Shown piece by piece: positions 38,425 through 46,900 of a stretch of DNA of 47,593 nucleotides. The notes beneath the pieces were generated by a model, which ran no database searches, was not told where the DNA came from, and saw only the letters and a program-made list of their open reading frames with translations. The DNA is from a virus. The stretch lies in IMG/VR virus record IMGVR_UViG_3300005253_000686, positions 1-47,593 of that record; one strand, written 5' to 3'. Position 1 is the stretch's first letter; every line of letters starts with the position of its first letter. A program made the translations under genes and the position numbers.

Positions 38425-38652
38425 CTATAAATCCGGATGTTCAGAATATAATCCACTATCTATCATAGATGTATCATTATAACATTCTTCTGCATATTTA
38501 AAAAAGTCATTCTTCGTTATTACCCTACTTGTTATTCCATTGTCGTTTATATACCACAAAGGTATTTCTTTTTCTGCCATTTTTTCTCCCATTCCTATTG
38601 GAGCAATTACTTGTGCAAAACTTAAACTGATTAATAGTATTATGTATTTCAT
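38425..38652 (-). CDS. Small secreted protein, 75 aa
   Basis: MKYIILLISLSFAQV signal peptide, nearly identical in protein and DNA to that at 23608-23871, followed by an unrelated mature part (KEIPLWYINDNGITSRVITKNDFF). Ends SEHPDL with a stop-plus-ribosome-site linker repeated after the 75-aa zinc protein at 39161. No function recognised. Confidence 0.6.
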   Translation of the reverse strand: MKYIILLISLSFAQVIAPIGMGEKMAEKEIPLWYINDNGITSRVITKNDFFKYAEECYNDTSMIDSGLYSEHPDL

Positions 38653-38655
38653 TTT

Positions 38656-38949
38656 TTATTCCTTATTAACAATATCTGCGTACCAATTCCACATTTCTTT
38701 ATATGCTTTTTGATAGCTTACAATATAATCTACGTTACGTGTTTTATACTCAAATTGCTTTCTTCCGTAAATTTTACTATCGCCTATCTTTATAACCCTA
38801 GCACTAATGGTGTGAGTAGAATCTGACGTTTTAGTTGTATTGCACTGCAACCACAATCTTTCTTCTTCTTTCTTTGGCAGTCTATCAATAAAAAATGCAG
38901 TTACCAAAAAAGCTATACCAATTATAACTAATAATACTTTCATTTTCAT
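38656..38949 (-). CDS. Membrane-anchored protein, 97 aa
   Basis: One N-terminal hydrophobic helix (VLLVIIGIAFLVTAFFI) followed by an extracytoplasmic-looking, Lys/Glu-rich domain. Overlaps the gene upstream by four bases. No lipobox is visible. Function unknown. Confidence 0.6.
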   Translation of the reverse strand: MKMKVLLVIIGIAFLVTAFFIDRLPKKEEERLWLQCNTTKTSDSTHTISARVIKIGDSKIYGRKQFEYKTRNVDYIVSYQKAYKEMWNWYADIVNKE

Positions 38950-39152
38950 TTCCCCTCCTTTGTGACAGGGTCTACTCCAATATGATAATTTAACTTACCT
39001 TCTTTTGTAACGAAAACTTTTCCAAATGCTTTTGTAATTTCAGTATAATTATTACCATCTATTGCTCGATATTTAGGAAACGCCCACAAAAAAAGATAAT
39101 GATACCATTTTATATAATTAGGTTTAAAATCTTTAAATAATTTTTCGCTCAT
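38946..39152 (-). CDS. Unrecognised protein, 68 aa
   Basis: Tyr/Trp-rich N-terminal half (YIKWYHYLFLWAFPKYRAID), then GKVFVTKEGKLNYHI repeats of VTKEGK at the end. GGAGGATTT precedes the ATG. Function unknown. Confidence 0.6.
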   Translation of the reverse strand: MSEKLFKDFKPNYIKWYHYLFLWAFPKYRAIDGNNYTEITKAFGKVFVTKEGKLNYHIGVDPVTKEGK

Positions 39153-39160
39153 AAATCCTC

Positions 39161-39388
39161 CTATAAGTCTGGATGAGCAACTATTCTGCCACAGTCATAA
39201 CAAATGTTTTCCATTCCCTCAGTTTCAGCAGTATGATGTTCACATTCATTTTGAAATTGCGTCTCACATACATCATTACAAAAGTCTATGCGGTAATCTT
39301 CCATTCCAAAATGTATTATATGATCATCAGAAGGATTTTCCTCTAAATCGTTTTCACAGAAATTGCAGAGATAAGTTGTTTTTATCAT
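39161..39388 (-). CDS. Zinc-binding small protein, first early gene, 75 aa
   Basis: CNFCENDLEE ... DFCNDVCETQFQNECEHH ... NICYDCGRI gives three Cys pairs, likely two zinc sites. First gene after the HTH regulator; GAGAGGAAAGG lies before the ATG, just downstream of the hairpin leader. Ends VAHPDL. Function unknown; a transcription-factor-like or early regulatory role is possible. Confidence 0.65.
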   Translation of the reverse strand: MIKTTYLCNFCENDLEENPSDDHIIHFGMEDYRIDFCNDVCETQFQNECEHHTAETEGMENICYDCGRIVAHPDL

Positions 39389-39404
39389 TCCTTTCCTCTC
39401 TAAA

Positions 39405-39479
39405 GGAAACTTGCCCTATTCCAGTCTTGATAAACTAACAGGAGACTTATGAAGATGTGTGAGGGGTAGAGCAAGTTCC
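39405..39479 (-). ncRNA. Structured leader RNA of the early/recombination operon
   Basis: On the minus strand, a 16-bp stem (39463-39479 with 39405-39422) contains one bulge and one mismatch. Inside, AGTCT/AGACT (39423-39427 with 39443-39447) forms a second hairpin stacked on it. It lies between the HTH stop (39483) and the first early gene's ribosome site (39388). No T-run, so not a simple terminator. No known family recognised. Confidence 0.55.
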
Positions 39480-39482
39480 ATA

Positions 39483-39662
39483 TTAAAATAATATATCTAT
39501 TGGAATATCTAGCGCATTTGCTATTTTCTTTTTGATTTCAGAAGTTAATGGATTTTTACCGTTAAGTATTTTGCTAAGAGTTACTTCGTGCATACCTATT
39601 TTATCGGCAAGCCAGCGTCTTGAACGACCCTGTTTTGCTAATATCTTGATTAATTTGTCCAT
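39483..39662 (-). CDS. HTH regulator (XRE type), 59 aa
   Basis: Complete small XRE domain: LIKILAKQGRSRRWLADKIGMHEVTLSKILNGKNPLTSEIKKKIANALDI (A..IG....TLSK..NG pattern). ATG 39662 follows its own promoter and stops at 39483. Likely autoregulatory and controller of the early leftward operon. Confidence 0.78.
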   Translation of the reverse strand: MDKLIKILAKQGRSRRWLADKIGMHEVTLSKILNGKNPLTSEIKKKIANALDIPIDILF

Positions 39663-39676
39663 GAATTTCTCATACG

Positions 39677-39705
39677 AAACTAAACAATCTTAGCGCACCT
39701 GTCAA
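39677..39705 (-). promoter_or_regulatory. Promoter of the HTH gene and early operon, with operator-like dyad
   Basis: Minus-strand TTGACA (39700-39705), 17-bp spacer and TAGTTT (39677-39682). A CTAA-6-TTAG dyad (39680-39693) overlaps the -10 and spacer, as expected for a repressor site. It sits immediately after the late terminator. Confidence 0.65.
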
Positions 39706-39737
39706 GTAAAAAAGGCTATAACCGAAGCTATAGCCTT
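39706..39737 (-). terminator. Late-operon intrinsic terminator with UUCG tetraloop
   Basis: On the minus strand GGCTATAGC, a TTCG loop and GTTATAGCC form a 9-bp stem (one G-U), followed by six T (39706-39711). It begins 13 bases after the tail-fibre stop. A C(UUCG)G loop makes this an unusually stable terminator. Confidence 0.88.
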
Positions 39738-39749
39738 AATTATTACTTC

Positions 39750-42700
39750 TTAATCGTGAATTTTCTCTAAGATAATAGAACCATAAGAATGTGTTACAGC
39801 ATTAGTGCCTGTGCTTTGTGTAGTCATAAACATCCTATCAGTATCAGAAACAGTAATCAGACTATGTCCTCCAAAAGCACCAACATCATTATTAGCAAAT
39901 TTCCTTTGGATAATTGTGTTATTAAGCGGAGTTGCTCCATTAAAGAGAGAATATGTGAAAGTAGAACCAGCACCACCACCTTCCGATGCTGAAAATTCCC
40001 AATCAATTAAATAAACCCCACCAGCACCAGTTCCGGCCGTTAAATAATCACCTTCATCCCAATCACTTGCTCCATTATCATTATTCCAAGTATCAGCTAT
40101 GTAGAAACTGTCAGCATCAACAACGGTTACAGAAAATACACCATTATAATCTGTTGTTCCTCTAATTGAGATAACATCGCCAGTTGATAGTCCATGAGTA
40201 TCATCGTGAACACCTACATTTGCACCTCTATCATAATAAGCAATAACAGCACCAGTACTTCCTTGTGTGTATGTCCAATCGCTTAAAAGTCCCGTAGTGA
40301 ATTCTCTCATTGCAATAGGAGTAGCTGCGGTTTCTATTGTTGTAGGATTACCATTGGCATTAAAATACATTTCTCCGTAGAAATTACCACCAATGGTTAG
40401 AGGATGTTCATTTCCATCTCCATCTTGGAAATATAATATGTTATCAGATTTATTATATATTTTCCCGTAATCTGCATCTGCTGTAGGGGTAGTTGTTTCT
40501 TTAATCGTGATTAATCCATCTTCAACAGAAAGTCCCAACATATTAGCAGTAGGCGTTAACCCTATTCCGATATTTCCTGTTACAATAATGTCATTATCAA
40601 AATCAAATCTGTCCTCATCTTCCATGTAAGTAATCGAACCTTGATTGGTAACAGCATCAAAAGCTAAAACAACATCTGCATCAGTTCCAACCGCACCAAA
40701 GGTAGCAGCAGCAGCATTGTTTAGAAAGTTTGCTTCTGAGGAAGTTGCTAAAGTAATATCATCTACAACGTCAGCATCAGCAACATCAGTTCCACTTACC
40801 CTATAAATATATCCAGAACCTATTGTTACTGCTGTTGGTATATCAGCACCCCAAGCAGGATTAACATTAGAACCACCACCAACTAAAATTTGAGTAGTTA
40901 AACCATCAGCTAAAACTTCAACTGCAGCAGTTCCAGCACCTACAAGTAAACCACCATCATTTAAAGTTCCTACTCCTATACCACCAGCAGGCACTCCAAT
41001 TTGTGTACTTGGTGAAGCATTTATTATTGCTATAATTTTATCATCAGTATCTACTAAAGCAGCATTATTAGTTATTTGTGTTTGTGCATTACTTGAAAGT
41101 GTATTTATATAAAGCAATTCTGCATCTAATACTGAAGAATTAGAACCATAAGTAGCACCTGCTACATTACCAACTACAGCAAGTGCATTATCTGAAAATG
41201 TACTATTTAAAACATAAGCACCGTTTGTAACTGTATATAGTTTTAATCCTGCATCATTATCAGCTTGCCCGCCTGCTGTCCAAAAATCGCCTATCTTATA
41301 TGCAGAAATCTTGGCAGCTTCTTCTTCTGTATAATTACTTCCCGAATCAACAGTTCCTTTAAACTCAAATAAAACATCCACAGTTTGACTTGTTTCGCCT
41401 GTTGCTTGTTCATCATCATTTAGGAGTGTAATAAATGGATGTGCTGCATTGGCTGTATTATCAGATAATTCAAGTGTTGTACCCGGAGTTGCAGTACCTA
41501 TACCTACGTTGCCACCCGAATCAAGAACAAGTTGAGTATTTGCACCGCCTCCACTTCTTAAAAAGAAATCTCCATCAGCATCAAAACTCATAAATCCTAT
41601 AGCAGAACCCGCAACTTGAGCATTAAACAATACATCAATGTCCTCAGTTCCGTCGCCTATATCAGTAGCATCAGCTTGTATTGAGAAATTAACATCTCCC
41701 GCAGAGGCATCAGTATCTTTATAGTTAAGAACAGGAGTAACATCTGAAATCGTTATGTCGCCAGTTCCTAGACTTCCTATTGTTAAAGCACCCGCAACAT
41801 CAACATCATTATCAAAATCAAAACGATCTTCATCCTCCATATAAGTAATTATACCATCATTATCTTCGCCATTGAAATTTAGAAAATAATCAACACCCGC
41901 AGCACCATTAAACAAGGTTATGCTTTCATCGTGCAATTCTAAAACTGGAGTTTCCGTACCCGAATCATTGGGCGCACTTAATCTAAAATACGGGTTAGCA
42001 CCAAAAATAGTTTGAACACTTGATGTTTGTTGTGTTCCTGAATTATCAGCAACCCACTGAGCTATAAAGGAATTTGCAGAAGTTCCCGGATCATTAAACA
42101 ACAGCCAACCGTCAAGAGTAGTATTGGCTGCTCCGAAAGTACCAGTTGTTGCTAAATTCGCACCATACCAATTCGACAAAGCATAAGGCACTAACGAGGA
42201 ATGAGCATTGTTATAGTTGGTCGTATTTTCAAGAAGCCTATTATCTACAATGGCAAAAGTATTTGCCAAAACCGTAGCATCGTCCGCTATATAAATACCA
42301 ATATTATTTTCATATATGGTATTATTAAAGACAAATACTGAATCCATATTAACCGTTTGTGAGGCGTGTCCTAATCTAATTGCCTTTGCGGTATGTTTAA
42401 TTGAGTTTCCTTCAATAACGATATTATAACTTCCACCCGATCCGGCTGTTACAGTATGTGGAAATATACCGGAAGCGTAGCCTTCAATAACATTATTAGA
42501 GAATCTTGCTACATTTATTCCTGCTGTTTGAATTGCATAACCGCTTGTAGAATCCGCACCAAAGAAATAGTTATTATCAACTATTGTATTTGTGTTTGTC
42601 TTTTGAAGCCAAATTGCACCATCGCCTGAATTAGTTTTAAAGGTATTTCCTTGAACCAATAAACTATCGGAACCCGCTGCTCCAACAGAAATTCCAAAAG

Positions 42701-43274
42701 TAGCAGAGCCAGTAGTATTTATTACATTATCAAGTATTTGAACACTATTTTCTCCTGCATTTAATTCAATTATTGCTCCGGCAGCATCGCTTGTTAATGT
42801 AAATCCCTTAATTAAAGTATAATCAGTAAGAGCAATTCCTGTACCTCCAGAACTAAGAGCCTCTAAGAAGGTAACTTCTGGACCGCCTATAGCAACAATG
42901 GAGATACTATCTTGGGTTATTGCTAAATGTTCTGAATAAACACCCGGCACAACTAATATCAAATCACCCGATGCAGAGGCAGTTATAGCATCTGAAATTG
43001 TTGAATACGGTCTATTGATCGAACCTGTTGAAGTAACAGCAGAAAAATTAATGTCTACCCACAAGATATTGTCTAAACTTGCGAGAGCAACACTATTGAT
43101 CTCATATCCTGTTTCTGCATTAATCGTACTTGCAACAATGTCTCCACTTGGATCTCTACGAACAATAGTATTATATATATTAGTAACAGAACCTTGACCT
43201 TGAACACTTGATTGTGCAACCAAATCTCCGGCAAAGATTAAAGCTAATATTAGTATTAAAATTAATTTTCTCAT
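39750..43274 (-). CDS. Tail fibre/spike with signal peptide and beta-helix, 1,174 aa
   Basis: Start taken at ATG 43274 (MRKLILILILALIFAGDLVAQ), six bases after GGAG; the ATG six bases earlier directly abuts it. Signal-peptide-like N-terminus, then a pectin-lyase-like right-handed beta-helix at about residues 85-355 (many N..I..N.F.... rungs: VQILDNVINTTG, VVQGNTFKT, VDNNYFFG, VFNNTIYENNIGIYI). The middle has fibre repeats (two copies of YMEDEDRFDFDND). The end carries an HGLSTGDVISIRGTTDYNGVFSVTVVDADSFYI domain common in phage tails. Probably a receptor-binding or polysaccharide-degrading fibre. Last gene of the late unit. Confidence 0.82.
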   Translation of the reverse strand: MRKLILILILALIFAGDLVAQSSVQGQGSVTNIYNTIVRRDPSGDIVASTINAETGYEINSVALASLDNILWVDINFSAVTSTGSINRPYSTISDAITASASGDLILVVPGVYSEHLAITQDSISIVAIGGPEVTFLEALSSGGTGIALTDYTLIKGFTLTSDAAGAIIELNAGENSVQILDNVINTTGSATFGISVGAAGSDSLLVQGNTFKTNSGDGAIWLQKTNTNTIVDNNYFFGADSTSGYAIQTAGINVARFSNNVIEGYASGIFPHTVTAGSGGSYNIVIEGNSIKHTAKAIRLGHASQTVNMDSVFVFNNTIYENNIGIYIADDATVLANTFAIVDNRLLENTTNYNNAHSSLVPYALSNWYGANLATTGTFGAANTTLDGWLLFNDPGTSANSFIAQWVADNSGTQQTSSVQTIFGANPYFRLSAPNDSGTETPVLELHDESITLFNGAAGVDYFLNFNGEDNDGIITYMEDEDRFDFDNDVDVAGALTIGSLGTGDITISDVTPVLNYKDTDASAGDVNFSIQADATDIGDGTEDIDVLFNAQVAGSAIGFMSFDADGDFFLRSGGGANTQLVLDSGGNVGIGTATPGTTLELSDNTANAAHPFITLLNDDEQATGETSQTVDVLFEFKGTVDSGSNYTEEEAAKISAYKIGDFWTAGGQADNDAGLKLYTVTNGAYVLNSTFSDNALAVVGNVAGATYGSNSSVLDAELLYINTLSSNAQTQITNNAALVDTDDKIIAIINASPSTQIGVPAGGIGVGTLNDGGLLVGAGTAAVEVLADGLTTQILVGGGSNVNPAWGADIPTAVTIGSGYIYRVSGTDVADADVVDDITLATSSEANFLNNAAAATFGAVGTDADVVLAFDAVTNQGSITYMEDEDRFDFDNDIIVTGNIGIGLTPTANMLGLSVEDGLITIKETTTPTADADYGKIYNKSDNILYFQDGDGNEHPLTIGGNFYGEMYFNANGNPTTIETAATPIAMREFTTGLLSDWTYTQGSTGAVIAYYDRGANVGVHDDTHGLSTGDVISIRGTTDYNGVFSVTVVDADSFYIADTWNNDNGASDWDEGDYLTAGTGAGGVYLIDWEFSASEGGGAGSTFTYSLFNGATPLNNTIIQRKFANNDVGAFGGHSLITVSDTDRMFMTTQSTGTNAVTHSYGSIILEKIHD

Positions 43275-43283
43275 AATCATCTC

Positions 43284-43934
43284 CTATTCGTAATATACAA
43301 AGGTACAGCCTTCGCCACTAACAACTGCATCTATATTTACATCAGCCAAATCTTCAATCATCAATGTATAAGTACTAAATGCAAGTAACGGTATTCCACG
43401 CCTTCCTACTAAAGCAGCAACACAAGTATTTGCTCCAATAACAATAACATCCGTATTATCTCCGTTAGCTTGTATGTCTACTTTTTTACAGGGAGTAGCA
43501 GAACCTACTAATGGTTCTCTTGTTCCCGCAACAGTAACATCTTTATTCCCATCGGCAATCGTATCATATCCATCAGGCGGGGGCATACTTGCGCCCGGAA
43601 CAGGCGGTCCACCAATCGCAACATTAAGCACTCTTTCTCCAATTACATATAGATCATTAAGATCCCAATCATCTCCAGTTCCACCAGCTAAAGTCGCAGT
43701 TACAGTATTGTTTGTAATACCGGTTATAACACCGCTTGAACCATCGGTAAGGTTATAAATTGTTTTACCAACAATCTCGTCCAAGAAGGGGTATAATTTT
43801 CTTCTATTACCCATATCTGTTAAAACAGAAGCATTGTCGACAGCATTTTCTCCTTTGTGTGTTCCTGTATAGAAAACACCAAACACATCTGACAAGACCT
43901 TACTCTTATCACTTATTCTTATTTTCTCTCTCAT
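43284..43934 (-). CDS. Virion surface protein, 216 aa
   Basis: Beta-rich and Gly/Thr/Val-rich, with GERVLNVAIGGPPVPGASMPPP in the middle. The last 75 residues (CKKVDIQANGDNTDVIVIGANTCVAALVGRRGIPLLAFSTYTLMIEDLADVNIDAVVSGEGCTF) have the form of a small structural-surface domain widespread in phages. Sits between the ejection protein and the tail fibre. Probably a fibre-attachment or head-decoration protein. Confidence 0.7.
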   Translation of the reverse strand: MREKIRISDKSKVLSDVFGVFYTGTHKGENAVDNASVLTDMGNRRKLYPFLDEIVGKTIYNLTDGSSGVITGITNNTVTATLAGGTGDDWDLNDLYVIGERVLNVAIGGPPVPGASMPPPDGYDTIADGNKDVTVAGTREPLVGSATPCKKVDIQANGDNTDVIVIGANTCVAALVGRRGIPLLAFSTYTLMIEDLADVNIDAVVSGEGCTFVYYE

Positions 43935-43964
43935 CTTTTCGTTCCTTTTCTTTGTTTATGCAAA

Positions 43965-46900
43965 TTATTTGCCTAAAAGTTCCTTCCTCATAGCCAAATA
44001 CTGATTTTTCACCTTCTTTTTGTAACGCATAGGAATAGAAGGATCACTTTTAATTCTATTATATTCCTTAGATAACTCCGTTAATTTTGCCTTCCTAATA
44101 GCCTTAGACTGAGACTTGCTTATCGTAATGACATTCCAACCAAACCATCTTCCAATAGCCTGTAACGGAGTTATTGTTCTTCCCCACTTATCCTCGTTAC
44201 CAATTCTTACTGTATATCCCAAAGCTCCATATCTTGAGAGAGCAGAGGGAGCAAACTTAAAGAACATATATTCAAAGGCACTTAACCATTGTTTGGAAGG
44301 AGTATCAACAGGATTAATAATCTGCCTTTTTGTAAAAGTATCTTTATTTGTTTTTAATGCTACAAATAAGTCTAAAAATGGATTGCCTACTCCCGAATCT
44401 TTTGCGAGTTCCGCCCAATCTCCTTTCGACAAATCTTTAAATATTGCGAACCAGTTACCCCACGGAAAGTAGTATTCAAGATTTATAAACTGCCATTGTC
44501 CTTGTTCGTTTTTATGAGGTATTACCATATATGAACGATTATTTTTAACATAATCCGGTAATTGTGCCTTTAATTTTTTCCAATCCTCTTGACTAATATC
44601 ATTTAATGACTGTGCTGCTTCTTTTGCAAGAAATGGAATCGTTAAATATTTTCCTATAACCCAGGGACGCTTCATAAGAGATTCATAAATCAAAGGAGCA
44701 ATTTTATATTGATATGTTCCAAAAGGAATAATATGCCTTCTTAATTCTTTTATTGATCGTGAACCCAAACTATAATCCATTCCCCACTTTTGAGCCTCTA
44801 CAACAGCCTCTCCAATAGGAACTCCCTTACCTCTAAGTTGAACATAAATAGTATGTTTAGCAATATCATCAATTCTTCCGTAATATTTAGCAACATTACT
44901 AACTGCGGTATAAAACTTACCCCACTTACCAAGAGTAATCCCTGAAAACTCATTTATAACATCTTTGATTTCAGTAACACTCCAATTAGTCCTAAATAAA
45001 CCTAATTTTTTAGCCTCTACAAAATGTTTATCTTTATTCAACATTGATTTTGCACCTTTAACAATGTCTCCGGGAATCTTACCTAATGCTCTACCGCGCA
45101 TATTGTTTTGGAATATATTTGAAACAATATTTCTTACTACTGTAGGAACATTTAACGCAACCTTACCCATTTTATGCAAGGCAACTCCCTGCTGTTCTAT
45201 TTTAGCCAACGCACCAAATAAATCTCCACGACCACCGACAACAGAACTTGTTAATGGCAATAAATCATCAGCAATAGATTTTCTTACATAGGCTCCCGCT
45301 AAATCTCCATATCCTTTTGTGGTTGGCAGTTGAACAAAATCTGCGGGAGCATTTTTAGTATCAACGCGTGCCTTATCTAAAGCACTTTTTAGTTCAGCGT
45401 GTCTATTTTTCATCGCCTCATTCTCAGGGAATTTCTTTACCATCTTAGAAAAAGTTTTAACTTCTTCAACTAATTTGCCAATTCCCATCTTTTTGCCACC
45501 TTTGAACGTAGAAGGTTCTCCTACTGTGCCTAATTGTTCTACACCACCCACTCTAACTAACGATGGTTCCCACACCCACTTAGGATTTTCAGCAATAGCC
45601 TTCATATAATCAAATTTTCCAATATCTACAAGAGCCTTTCCCATCCCTGCCGGAACTGCGATTGAAGCATCCTCAATTAATCCTAAAGCCTCTCTTTGTT
45701 CTGGAGTCATATCAGGATTTCTTTCTTTTGTATAACTTAAATCCAATCTTCCACTTGGGCGAATACCAACAATAGCCTTTTCTCCCAAAATATGTTTTGC
45801 ATACATATAATGAATATATTTACCTTCAAGTTTATCAACTGTTTCTTGTGATAAAATCCCTCTTTTTACAAGCATTTTACCGATAGTAATAGTCCTTTGC
45901 TGTATGCTTTTTGCCGGACGTTGTGCTCCTTTAGGCAAATCAGATAAATCAAGTTGTCCATCGAGGTATCTAAAAATATCTTTTTTAGTATCGGCATCAA
46001 ATTTGTCTAACTTTTTATTTATTTTACCAATAAAACCTTCTGAACGATCAACAAAACCAAACATCCTTCCTCTTTTTTCTAAGAGTTCTTTTGATTCGGG
46101 AGTTCTTGAAAACGGTGCAAAAAATGTTTCTATCTTTGTGCGTAGTTTTCTCGGAATTAACTTATGAATAGGAAGTCCACCGTGTAATTCGGGAGTTTTT
46201 TGTGGTAACGGTTGATAATTGTCCCACGCCTCGTTCCATTGGTTCCATTCAAAAGTTCCAGCCTCATAAGGATTTTCTTTATAATTTTCGTGCTTAAACT
46301 TATTTCCAACCTCTTTTATTCCATCATTTACAGGCTTAGACTTGCCTTCCTGTATGGTTTTTGGATCTACACTTGCTTCTTTTGTGGGGGAGAGTCCTTG
46401 TTTGGCTTCAAATTCCCGCGTACTTTCCTTTTCAAATACTCCAGATAACCTAACCTTTTCTCCTGTGGCATCTGCTTCAACTGGTTCCTTAATATCTCTT
46501 TTACTTTGCTCAACTTGTTCCTCCTTTGCTAAATTATCAATATCTTTAAATAATTCTTCTTCAACATCTTTTTCTTTTAATAACTTAATTTCTTCTTGTA
46601 ATTCCTTGTTCTCATTGAAAAGTCTATCATTAAATTCTTCTTCCTCTCTTAATCTTGCCTGTACCTCCCTCATCTCAGGAGTACCTTCAAACTTTCCTTC
46701 TGTTACAGACTGAACTTCTCTTTGTGCCTCATTTAAAAGTTTGTCAAAATCTACTTCACCTGTTTCTGTACGAACCTTAGATGCAAGTACCGGATCAATT
46801 TCTTCAATTCGAGAGAGAGGAATAGTGTCATAATTCTCAGGAGCTTTTCTATCAAATATATCTTTAGCTCCAATAGGAGACTTTCCTATCTTAACCCCCT

